This document shows, piece after piece, positions 17,035 through 24,816 of a stretch of 64,000 bases of DNA. The position numbers were made by a program, and so were the translations under genes. Location: positions 434,001 through 498,000 of the forward strand of contig WGMB01000004.1 in the NCBI GenBank assembly GCA_016125275.1, written 5' to 3'. The first letter of the stretch is position 1. Every line of letters starts with the position of its first letter. Below the pieces are notes generated by a model. That model had not been told where the DNA came from and made no database searches. It worked only from the letters and a program-made list of their open reading frames with translations. This DNA comes from Acidobacteriota bacterium (GTDB taxonomy: Bacteria > Acidobacteriota > Terriglobia > Bryobacterales > UBA6623).

Positions 17035-18585
17035 GTGCAGAGACGAGATTTCTTCCGATCCGGGTTCGGCCTGCTGCTGGCCGGGCTCTCGACTCATTCC
17101 CGCGTCGTCGCCGCCGACGGCGTCAAGCTCAAAGTCGGGTTCGCCGAGCGGGACATCACGCCTGAAGTCGGCATGGAGAAGCCGGGCGGCTACGGCAAAT
17201 CCTACATTCAGAGCATTCATGACCCTTGCAAGGTGCGGGCGTCGGTTTTCGACGACGGCTCCTCCAAAGTCGCCATCGTCGGAATCGACGCTCTGACCGC
17301 GCCGGAGTACCTGGTGTCGGCCGCGCGCGACGGCATCGCAAAGCGCTGCGGCATCGAGCGGTATTCGGTGATGATCGCCGGGTCGCATTCCCACTCCTCG
17401 GGACCGATCGGGATGTTCCGCCACGGCGACTACGATCACGCCTCGGAGTTCGTGCAGAAGCTGGCCTACGAGCACTCCACGGTGGACGACGCCGTCTACG
17501 CCGACAAAGTTGTGGCCGCCATTGTCGACGCGGTCTGCGCCGCCCATGACGGGCGCGAGGCGATGGACGTCGGCGTCGGCAAGATGCTTGCCGAGGACGT
17601 GGCGTACAACCGCCGCTTCCGCATGAAGAACGGTTTGACCTACACGCACCCGGGGCAGGGAAATCCCGACATCGTGGCGCCGGCCGGACCGACCGACCCG
17701 GAGGTCGGCGTCGTCGGCGCCTGGGACGCGGAAGGCAATCTCAAGGGAGCGATCGTCAATTTCGCTTGCCACGGCACCGCCAGCGGGCCCGGATCGTCGG
17801 CCAACTGGATCTACTACATGGAGCAGGCCATCCGCGGCGTGCTCGGCAAGGACGTGGTGGTCGTCTTCACCCCAGGTTTCTCGGGCAACGTGACGCAGGT
17901 CGACAATCTGAGTCCCTACGCGCGCGAATCCGGCGACGACCAGTCGCGCTTCGTGGGCGGTAACGTCGGGGCCGAGGCCGTGCGGGCGCTGCTGAGCATG
18001 CACGCTGGCCCGACGGGCCCTGTCGCGGCCAAGCACGCCATCTTCGAGATCGCCCGCAGAAAGCCCTCCCCGGAGAAGGTCCGGCGCGCCTATGAGCTGG
18101 CCAAGAAGTCTCCCGAAGAGGTCGGTTCGACTGACTGGACCTTCGCCAAGGAGACGGTGATGCTCGACGCGCTGCTGAAGAAGGCGCCGAAGGTGAACTG
18201 TGAGGTCCAAACGATTCAGATCGGCCCGGCGGTGTTCGCCGGCGCCGGTGGAGAGATCTTCGTGGAGTTCGGGCTGCGGCTCAAGCAAGAGAGCGCCTTC
18301 CCGTTCGTCTTCCCGGTGAGCTTCGCGAACATGTCGCTGGGCTATGTGCCTACCGAACGCGCCCTGGGATCCAACGGCGGCGGCTACGAGACGCGTCTAT
18401 CCAGCTACACCAACCTCGTGCCGGACGCCGGTACGCGCATGACCGATCACCTGGTGGCTCTGATGGCGTCCATGAAGCCCGGACCCATCCCGGAACCCGG
18501 GCCGGCCTTGCCGTTCAATCCTGACCCCAACTCGAGCGGTTCCAAGCCCTGGTCCTACGGGAACCAGCCGCCGGAAGTTCAGTGA
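17035..18585 (+). CDS. exported neutral/alkaline ceramidase-like hydrolase (copy 1)
   Basis: The 516-residue product starts with a twin-arginine-like signal (QRRDFFRSGFG, hydrophobic segment to about residue 25). It matches the N-terminal domain of neutral/alkaline non-lysosomal ceramidases: an early GFAERDITP segment, the metal-binding-like SHSHSSGP, and PGFSGNVTQ, where Ser283 sits at the place of the ceramidase nucleophile. It lacks the C-terminal Ig-like domain of full ceramidases. Acidobacteria and Planctomycetes carry many such proteins beside glycan genes, so the real substrate is probably not ceramide. The GTG start is chosen because the Tat motif begins there and GGGGG lies about 10 bases upstream. 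It belongs to the receptor 1 unit. Confidence 0.82.
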   Translation: MQRRDFFRSGFGLLLAGLSTHSRVVAADGVKLKVGFAERDITPEVGMEKPGGYGKSYIQSIHDPCKVRASVFDDGSSKVAIVGIDALTAPEYLVSAARDGIAKRCGIERYSVMIAGSHSHSSGPIGMFRHGDYDHASEFVQKLAYEHSTVDDAVYADKVVAAIVDAVCAAHDGREAMDVGVGKMLAEDVAYNRRFRMKNGLTYTHPGQGNPDIVAPAGPTDPEVGVVGAWDAEGNLKGAIVNFACHGTASGPGSSANWIYYMEQAIRGVLGKDVVVVFTPGFSGNVTQVDNLSPYARESGDDQSRFVGGNVGAEAVRALLSMHAGPTGPVAAKHAIFEIARRKPSPEKVRRAYELAKKSPEEVGSTDWTFAKETVMLDALLKKAPKVNCEVQTIQIGPAVFAGAGGEIFVEFGLRLKQESAFPFVFPVSFANMSLGYVPTERALGSNGGGYETRLSSYTNLVPDAGTRMTDHLVALMASMKPGPIPEPGPALPFNPDPNSSGSKPWSYGNQPPEVQ

Positions 18586-18607
18586 AGGCGACCGCCGGAG
18601 AGACACT

Positions 18608-19336
18608 GTGAGCATGCGAGTACGATTCAACCGCCTCCTTTTCGCCATCCTGGTCGGGACCACGATCGCCGCCGCGGCGGACCTTCCGCCGATGGGGCCT
18701 CCGATCAAGCTCTTCGACGGCAAGAACCTCAACCATTTCGACATCTACGTCCGGGACCGTCCGCTCAACGAAGACCCCAACAAGGTTTTCCAAATCCAGG
18801 ACGGCGTCGTACGGGCCTCCGGGGTGGAGTACGGCTACATCATCACGAAGGAAGAGTACGGCGACTACTACCTGCGCATGGAGTTCAAGTGGGGTGAGGC
18901 GACCCACGAGCCGCGCAAGGACAAAGCGCGTGACAGTGGCATCCTCTATCACGTCCACGGCGAGAACAAGATCTGGCCTTCGTCGATCGAGTACCAGTTC
19001 ATCGAAGGCGGCACCGGCGACATCCTGGTCGTCAACGGGCCTTCGCTGACCGTCAAGGGCGAGCGTAAGTCCAAGGGCCGCTTCGACCGTTTCGGCAAGG
19101 GGACCTGGAAGGATGTCGCGGGCTACCGCGACCCAAACGGCGACCCTGAAAAGCCGCGCGGTAAGTGGAACGTCGTGGAGATGATCTCCGACGGCGACCA
19201 CGTCAAGTACTGGCTCAACGGCAAGGTGGTCAACGAAGGCACGGAGTCGACCGTCACGAAAGGGAAGCTCCTGTTCCAGTCCGAGGGCGCCGAGGTCTTC
19301 TTCCGCAAGATCGAGCTGCGCCCCTTGAAGAAGTAA
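18608..19336 (+). CDS. DUF1080 (3-keto-disaccharide hydrolase-like) secreted protein
   Basis: The 242-residue product has a signal peptide (hydrophobic residues about 8-22) followed by a single DUF1080 domain, a concanavalin-like beta sandwich. Characteristic blocks are IKLFDGKNLNHFDIY, the YLRMEFKWGE strand, DSGILYHVHGENKIWPSSIEYQ, and a final KGKLLFQSEGAEVFFRKIELR. Members have been linked to cleavage of 3-keto-glucosides. Here the FAD oxidoreductase of the next unit could in principle supply keto sugars, which is speculation. The GTG at 18608 has GGAG 8 bases upstream; ATG at 18614 is an alternative. It is 22 bases after the ceramidase-like gene and 16 bases before the dehydrogenase gene, so one operon is likely. 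Confidence 0.88.
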   Translation: MSMRVRFNRLLFAILVGTTIAAAADLPPMGPPIKLFDGKNLNHFDIYVRDRPLNEDPNKVFQIQDGVVRASGVEYGYIITKEEYGDYYLRMEFKWGEATHEPRKDKARDSGILYHVHGENKIWPSSIEYQFIEGGTGDILVVNGPSLTVKGERKSKGRFDRFGKGTWKDVAGYRDPNGDPEKPRGKWNVVEMISDGDHVKYWLNGKVVNEGTESTVTKGKLLFQSEGAEVFFRKIELRPLKK

Positions 19337-19352
19337 CGAACCGACCGAAGGC

Positions 19353-22300
19353 ATGCAACAGAATCTCGTCCTGACCGTCCTCGCGCTGTTCCTGCTGGGG
19401 GCCTGCTCGAGCTCCAAGCCGCCGTATCCGCCCAAGGAGTCGATGGCGATGGTCGAGCTTCCCGAGGGTTACCGGCTGGAGCTGGTCGCTTCGGAGCCGG
19501 ACATCGTCGACCCGGTGGCGATCGCCTTCGACGAGCGCGGCCGGATGTACGTGGTCGAGATGATCGACTATCCGCTCAACCTGGACCCGCTGGGCCAGGT
19601 GAAGCGGCTGGAGGACAAGGACGGCGACGGCTACTTCGAGACCGCCACGTTGTTTGCCGACAAGATCCAGTTCCCGACCGGCGTAATGCGCTGGCGAAAC
19701 GGCATCCTGGTGGCCTCCGCGCCGGATCTGTTGTTCTTCCCGGACGCCGACGACGACGGCAAGGCGGACAGCCGTGAGGTCCTGCTCACCGGCTTTGCCG
19801 CGACGAACCCGCAGCTCCGCGTCAACAGTCCGCGCTACGGGCTCGACAACTGGATCTATGTGAACTATCCGCGGCTGGTGAACGCCCGTAAATACGCCAA
19901 GGAGTTCGGCGACGGCGGCTCGCCGCTGACCTTCCCCAACAAGCCGGGCGCGCCGCAGTTGGACGTGCGGGCCGAGGACCTGCGCATCCGCCCGGACGAG
20001 GCGCGGGTAGAGGCGCTGGGCAACGGCTCGCAGTACGGCAACTCGTTCGACCAGTGGGGCAATCGCTTCACCGTCTACAACAACGACTACCTGCGCACGA
20101 TCGTCATCGAGGACCGCTACCTGGAGAGCAACCCTTACTTGGCGGTGACGAAGTCCTACCGCTCGGTCTCCGGGCTCGATCACGCCGCGGAGATCTACCC
20201 GGTGACCGTGGACCCGCTGGTGATCCACGATTCGCAGATCGGGCACTTCACGTCCGCTTGCGGCATGTCGATCTACACCGGCGGCGCGCTGCCGGAGGAC
20301 TTCAACGGCAACGCCTTCACTTGCGAGCCGGTAAACAACCTCATCCGCCGCTCAATCGTCTCCCCGCAAGGCGCTTCGTTTCTCGCAAAGCCGGCCTACG
20401 ATCACAAAGAGTTCCTGGCCTCCAAGGACAGTTGGTTCCGCCCGGTCTATACGACCACCGGCCCGGACGGCTCGCTCTACATCGCCGACTACTACCGCTT
20501 CACCGTCGAGCACCCGGAGTTCGTGCCGCCGGAGCTTTCGAAGCAGATCGAGTTCGAGGCGAGGCACAAGCTGGGCCGGGTGTACCGGCTGGTCCACGAT
20601 TCCTCGAAGCCCTGGCCCCCCGTCGATCTCAGCGCGGCCTCCACGGCGGAGCTGGTCGAGAACCTGGGACATCCCAACTCCTGGCAGCGGCTCGAGTCGC
20701 AACGCCTGCTGATGGACCGCAAGGATGCGGCGGCCGTGGAGCCCTTGAAGGCGCTGGCGAGCAAGGCAGACGCTCCCGTGGCGCGGATTCACGCCCTGTG
20801 GTCGCTCGACGGTCTCGGAGCGCTCGACAACGGGCTCATCCTAGGCGCATTGAGCGATCCCAACCCGGACGTACGGCGGCAGGCGATCCGGATGGCGGAG
20901 ACGCGCCTGCCGAACGACGAGCTGGCGAAGGCTCTGCTCGGCATGACCGGCGAGGCCGACTCTCGCGTCCAGTTGCAACTGGCTCTGACGTTGTCGCTTG
21001 AAGGCGCCGGCGTGCCGACCAAGGCGTCGTTCCCGCTGCTGCGCGACATCATCAGCCGCAACATGGACGACGAGTGGTTCCGCATCGGCGTGCTGACCGG
21101 GGCTTCCAAGAACGCCGGCCAGTGGTTCGATTCGCTGATCGCCGATCCGCAGTTCGCGGCGACCGCCACCGACGGCAAGGCTGACCTGCTGCGCCGGACG
21201 GCTTCGATTCTTGGTGCGAGCCAGGACGCCGCCGGCATGGCGGCCGTGCTGCGGACCGTCAGCCGCGCCGCGCAACCGGCGCAGAGCTGGTGGCGCATCG
21301 CCAGCCTGGAAGGTCTGGGGGAAGGCGTCGACCAAGCCAGCAGTGCGAATCTGAAGCTCGGCGCCGGCGAACCGATCCTGCTGGACCTGCTGGCGAAGGC
21401 TTCGCCGGATGTAGCTCAGTCCGCCCTGGAGTTGGCCTGGAGGGTCCGCCTAACGGCCGGACCCGCGCTCGATCGGCTGGTCACCGCCAAGACGAAGCTC
21501 GCCTTCGACCCGGAGACTGATGTCGAGGTGCGTCGTGCGGCCGCCGGCGTGATGGCTTTGCGACTGGACGCCGCCACGACGCAGGAACTGGTCACCCTCG
21601 TGGCGCCGCAGCAGCCGACGGAGGTGCAGTTGGCCGCCGTGCGGGCACTGGCGAACAGCGACAGCCTGGAACTGGCGCCGAAGCTGATCGAGCGCTGGCG
21701 CGAGCTCTCGGCGCCGGTGCGTGAGGTGGCGCTGGGCTGGTTCATGAATGACCGCGACCGCTTGGTGGCCCTCCTCGACGCCACAGCCGAAGGCAAGATT
21801 CAGCCTTGGTCGCTGGGCCCGAACGCCGCGCGCGTGTTGGAGCGCCACCCCGACGCCGAAGTCCAAGAGAAAGCGAAATCCGTGTTCGCGCAGGCCCAAG
21901 GGCAGGACCGTCAGGCGGTCTACGAGTCGTACCTTCCGGCGATCCGGGAGCAAGGCGACGCCTCGCGAGGCCGCGAGATCTTCCGCGAGCAGTGCTCGGA
22001 GTGCCACAAGGTCGAGGACATGGGCTACGCCCTGGGCCCGGACCTGCTGTCCGTCACGGCCCGCTACAAAGAAGTGCTGCTGGCCGACATTCTGATGCCC
22101 AATTCGGCGGTCGAGACGGGCTTCGAGGAGTACATGGTCGAGACCAAGGACGGCCGGATGCTGACCGGCGTTCTGGCCAAGGAGACGCCGGCGTCCGTGA
22201 CGATCCGCCAGGCCAAGGGCGTCGAGGACACCATCCTGCGCTCGAATATGGACTCGATGTACTCGCTGAGCGTGTCGCCCATGCCCGAGGGCTTCGAGGA

Positions 22301-22361
22301 GAAGATCTCCGTGGACGCCATGGCCGACCTGATCGCCTTCATCAAGAGCCTGCGGAGTTGA
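19353..22361 (+). CDS. PVC-type membrane dehydrogenase lipoprotein with HEAT repeats and a C-terminal heme site
   Basis: The 1002-residue product is a lipoprotein (lipobox LLGAC, Cys18). Residues ~35-410 form the beta-propeller of the planctomycete membrane-bound dehydrogenase family (TIGR02604-like), with the KDGDGYFETATLFAD loop. Residues ~425-820 are HEAT-like helical repeats. The C-terminus is the PVC heme-binding domain (TIGR02603-like), with one CxxCH at Cys881-Cys884-His885 and late Met residues that could be axial ligands. It probably oxidises a sugar or alcohol outside the cytoplasmic membrane and passes electrons to its heme. The gene is tightly packed between DUF1080 and ceramidase-like genes. 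The family is best known from Planctomycetes and also occurs in Acidobacteria. Confidence 0.88.
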   Translation: MQQNLVLTVLALFLLGACSSSKPPYPPKESMAMVELPEGYRLELVASEPDIVDPVAIAFDERGRMYVVEMIDYPLNLDPLGQVKRLEDKDGDGYFETATLFADKIQFPTGVMRWRNGILVASAPDLLFFPDADDDGKADSREVLLTGFAATNPQLRVNSPRYGLDNWIYVNYPRLVNARKYAKEFGDGGSPLTFPNKPGAPQLDVRAEDLRIRPDEARVEALGNGSQYGNSFDQWGNRFTVYNNDYLRTIVIEDRYLESNPYLAVTKSYRSVSGLDHAAEIYPVTVDPLVIHDSQIGHFTSACGMSIYTGGALPEDFNGNAFTCEPVNNLIRRSIVSPQGASFLAKPAYDHKEFLASKDSWFRPVYTTTGPDGSLYIADYYRFTVEHPEFVPPELSKQIEFEARHKLGRVYRLVHDSSKPWPPVDLSAASTAELVENLGHPNSWQRLESQRLLMDRKDAAAVEPLKALASKADAPVARIHALWSLDGLGALDNGLILGALSDPNPDVRRQAIRMAETRLPNDELAKALLGMTGEADSRVQLQLALTLSLEGAGVPTKASFPLLRDIISRNMDDEWFRIGVLTGASKNAGQWFDSLIADPQFAATATDGKADLLRRTASILGASQDAAGMAAVLRTVSRAAQPAQSWWRIASLEGLGEGVDQASSANLKLGAGEPILLDLLAKASPDVAQSALELAWRVRLTAGPALDRLVTAKTKLAFDPETDVEVRRAAAGVMALRLDAATTQELVTLVAPQQPTEVQLAAVRALANSDSLELAPKLIERWRELSAPVREVALGWFMNDRDRLVALLDATAEGKIQPWSLGPNAARVLERHPDAEVQEKAKSVFAQAQGQDRQAVYESYLPAIREQGDASRGREIFREQCSECHKVEDMGYALGPDLLSVTARYKEVLLADILMPNSAVETGFEEYMVETKDGRMLTGVLAKETPASVTIRQAKGVEDTILRSNMDSMYSLSVSPMPEGFEEKISVDAMADLIAFIKSLRS

Positions 22362-22367
22362 GCCGTC

Positions 22368-23777
22368 ATGAAGACTTTTCGATTTGCCCCACCCCCCCTG
22401 TTTGCCCTGGCGCTGGTTCTGGCGGTTTCGGCCGCCGGCCCAGCCCAGGGCGAGCTCCGCGTGGGCCGCGCCCAGGTAGACATCACGCCCGGAGAGGGGA
22501 TGCCGATGGCGGGCTACTACAGTGTGCGCCTCAGCGAGGGCGTGCATGATCCGCTGTATGCCAAGGCGATCGTCCTGGAACAGGACGGCGTGAAGGCCGC
22601 CATGGTCTCCTGCGATCTGGTCGCGATGACGCGCGAGATCGCCGTGCAGGCGCGTGAGATCATCGCCCGCAAGACGGGCGTGCCCGGCGAGAACGTCATC
22701 ATTAGCGCCACCCATACGCACACCGGCCCGGAGATGGGCCTGCGGATGCAGGGTGTCGACGCCAAGACGCTGAAGATCGCGACCGACTATCACGCCAAGC
22801 TGCCGGGGCTGATCGCGCAGAGCGTGGTGAACGCCGAGGCCGACCTGCGGGCCGCCAAGCTCTCCGCCGGCATCGGCCACGTGGACTCGGTCGCCTTCAT
22901 CCGGCGGTTCTGGATGAAAGACGGCACGGTCGGCTGGAACGCCGGCAAGCTGAACCCGAAGATTGTTCGGCCGACCGGCGAGATCGACCCCTCGCTGCCC
23001 GTGGTCTTCTTCCAAACCCCTGACAACGCGCCCTTGGCTGTGGCGGTGAACTATGCCAACCACCTCGATACCGTCGGCGGCATGCAGTTCTCCAAGGACT
23101 ACCCCTACGCACTGGCGCGTAGCCTTTCCTCGGTCTTCGGCGACGACCTAGTGACCCAGTTCACCATCGGCACGGCCGGTAACGTGAACCACATCGACGT
23201 CGGTACGGCCACGCCGCAGAAGGGGCACGGAGAAGCGGCCCGCATCGGCTCCATCCTGGCGGGCCACACCCTGGAGACGCTGAGGAACCTCACGGAGATC
23301 CAACCCGGCCCCCTGCAGGTGAGCAGCCGCATCGTGCCCTTGACCCCTGCGCCGCTGGACAAGGACCGCGCCTGGGCCGACGGCGTCGTGGCTCGTTACG
23401 GCACCCCCGAGGCGGCTCCGTTCTACGACCAGGTCAACGCTTTCAAGACGCTCGACGTGCTCTCGCAGAAGGGCAAGCCCTATGAGGCGGAAGTGCAAGT
23501 GATCAGCCTCGGCGACCAGATCGCCTGGGTGGCCCTGCCGGGCGAGGTCTTCGTGGAGCTGGGCAAGCAGATCAAGGTCGCCTCGCCCTTCCCCTACACG
23601 ATCATCACCGAGCTGGCCAACGGCCTGATCGGCTACATCCCCAACCGGGAAGCCTATCCCCAAGGCGCTTATGAGGTGATCAGCACCCGGGTGGCCGCGG
23701 GCAGCGGCGAGAAGCTGGTGGACGCCGCGGTGGAGCAGTTGATCGCCCAGCGCAGCAAGCTGATGCCCTCCAAGTAG
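22368..23777 (+). CDS. secreted neutral/alkaline ceramidase-like protein (copy 2), nucleophile replaced
   Basis: The 469-residue product has a Sec signal peptide (about residues 10-28) and the ceramidase N-terminal-domain pattern: VGRAQVDITPGEG, the His-rich SATHTHTGPEMG and IGTAGNVNH. The last block aligns with PGFSGNVTQ of copy 1, but the Ser is Ala270 here, so a Ser-dependent ceramidase reaction is unlikely. The metal-binding histidines remain, so it may act as a metal hydrolase or have another role. It starts 6 bases after the dehydrogenase stop and ends the receptor 1 unit, 14 bases before the end of the convergent IclR gene. Copies 1 and 2 are distant paralogs, not a recent tandem duplication. 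Confidence 0.82.
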   Translation: MKTFRFAPPPLFALALVLAVSAAGPAQGELRVGRAQVDITPGEGMPMAGYYSVRLSEGVHDPLYAKAIVLEQDGVKAAMVSCDLVAMTREIAVQAREIIARKTGVPGENVIISATHTHTGPEMGLRMQGVDAKTLKIATDYHAKLPGLIAQSVVNAEADLRAAKLSAGIGHVDSVAFIRRFWMKDGTVGWNAGKLNPKIVRPTGEIDPSLPVVFFQTPDNAPLAVAVNYANHLDTVGGMQFSKDYPYALARSLSSVFGDDLVTQFTIGTAGNVNHIDVGTATPQKGHGEAARIGSILAGHTLETLRNLTEIQPGPLQVSSRIVPLTPAPLDKDRAWADGVVARYGTPEAAPFYDQVNAFKTLDVLSQKGKPYEAEVQVISLGDQIAWVALPGEVFVELGKQIKVASPFPYTIITELANGLIGYIPNREAYPQGAYEVISTRVAAGSGEKLVDAAVEQLIAQRSKLMPSK

Positions 23778-23791
23778 CGGCTCGAAAGGCG

Positions 23792-24619
23792 CTAGCGGGA
23801 CTTGCCCAGCAGCGAAGCCAAGTTGGTCGTTTTCGGCCGGAAGCCCATCTGGACGGACACGCGCAGCGCCCCTTCGCGAATGATCGCGCCTAGCTCCGCG
23901 CGCCGCGCGCCGACGACCTCCTCGGCGGCGGCGCTGGCGCTGATGGCCCCACAGGCGGCCCCGCTGCGATCCCAGATCGGAGCGGCCACGCAGCGCAAGC
24001 CCGCCACTCCTTCTTCGTCGTCAAAGGCGTAGCCCTCGGCGCGAATCCGCTCGAGCTCCTCTCGCATCGCCTCGATCGAGGTGATGGTCTTCTCGGTGTA
24101 GGCTTCCACCGGCCGCGAAAAGACGCTCTCCAGGTCGCTCTCGGGCCGGAAGGCGAGCATCGCCTTGCCCAGTCCCGTCGCATGCAGAGGACGCCGCTCA
24201 CCGGTGTCCGCGAACAGGTACAACGCGCTTGGCGGGCCCACCGTGTGCAGATAGAGCACGGACTCGTGGTCCCAGGCCCCTAGGTGGACCATGCCGTCCA
24301 CGCGCTTGGAGAGGTCCTGGACCACAGGGAACGCCACTCGATAGAGCGTCGAGTGCCGCAGGTACGCGCCGCCCATCCACAGCGCCTTACCGGCCAGGCG
24401 GTAGCGCTTCGTGCCGGAGTCCTGCTCGACGAAGCCCGACTCCACCAGGGTCGACATCAAGCGGTGGGCAGAGCCCTTGGGCAGGTCGTGCTCGGCGCAG
24501 ATCTCCGCTAGCGTCAGCTCGTAGGGTTCGCGCGCCAGACTCTCCATCAGGCGGAAACAGCGAAGCGTGGAGGTCATCGCTTCGCGTCGAGAAGAAGTCA
24601 CGCCGGGGTGCGTCCTCAC
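23792..24619 (-). CDS. IclR family transcriptional regulator
   Basis: The 275-residue product has the IclR N-terminal winged helix-turn-helix (about residues 15-75, with LTLAEICAEHDLPKGSAHRLMSTLVESGFV). The IclR effector domain follows (about 90-265), with the LHATGLGKAMLAF and DDEEGVAGLRCVAAPI blocks. IclR members often control sugar-acid and aromatic catabolism and bind small acids. The GTG at 24619 keeps the usual residues before the DNA-binding domain; ATG at 24577 would leave only three. No ribosome site is clear for either. The gene is divergent from the receptor 2 unit. An inverted repeat at its own promoter recurs in the receptor leader, so it probably represses itself and that unit. 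Confidence 0.9.
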   Translation of the reverse strand: MRTHPGVTSSRREAMTSTLRCFRLMESLAREPYELTLAEICAEHDLPKGSAHRLMSTLVESGFVEQDSGTKRYRLAGKALWMGGAYLRHSTLYRVAFPVVQDLSKRVDGMVHLGAWDHESVLYLHTVGPPSALYLFADTGERRPLHATGLGKAMLAFRPESDLESVFSRPVEAYTEKTITSIEAMREELERIRAEGYAFDDEEGVAGLRCVAAPIWDRSGAACGAISASAAAEEVVGARRAELGAIIREGALRVSVQMGFRPKTTNLASLLGKSR

Positions 24620-24627
24620 GGAGTAGC

Positions 24628-24646
24628 CGTTCCGAAATACGGAACG
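24628..24646. promoter_or_regulatory. candidate IclR operator O1
   Basis: This is the perfect inverted repeat CGTTCCG-AAATA-CGGAACG. On the minus strand it begins 3 bases after the predicted -10 of the iclR-type gene and so covers the predicted start of transcription near 24643, as expected for autorepression. The same core (GTTCCG-N5-CGGAAC) recurs at 24762-24778. Confidence 0.7.
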
Positions 24647-24649
24647 ACG

Positions 24650-24678
24650 ATCATACTACATTGTTTGTGGGCTCTCAC
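24650..24678 (-). promoter_or_regulatory. candidate sigma-70 promoter of the IclR gene
   Basis: Read on the minus strand, the -35 is GTGAGA (24678-24673) and the -10 is TATGAT (24655-24650), with 17 bases between. These match the consensus at four and five of six positions. Confidence 0.6.
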
Positions 24679-24705
24679 TAGATAAAGTGCCCTTCGATTT
24701 CCATC

Positions 24706-24733
24706 TTGACACGCCTTTCGAGCTTCTGATAGC
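24706..24733 (+). promoter_or_regulatory. candidate sigma-70 promoter of the receptor 2 unit
   Basis: A perfect -35 TTGACA lies at 24706-24711, followed after 16 bases by a weak -10 GATAGC at 24728-24733. Predicted transcription would begin near 24740, upstream of the second operator copy. Confidence 0.5.
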
Positions 24734-24761
24734 GTCTTCGGCGGACCTGTCTAGAAACAGA

Positions 24762-24778
24762 GTTCCGATATCCGGAAC
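24762..24778. promoter_or_regulatory. candidate IclR operator O2 in the receptor 2 leader
   Basis: The inverted repeat GTTCCG-ATATC-CGGAAC shares both arms with O1 and differs only in the 5-base spacer. It lies between the predicted start of transcription (~24740) and the receptor ATG at 24817, so a bound regulator would block elongation or initiation. Confidence 0.7.
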
Positions 24779-24816
24779 CTTGTGAGGGTCCGTGGTGGAC
24801 CCACGAAGGAACTTCC

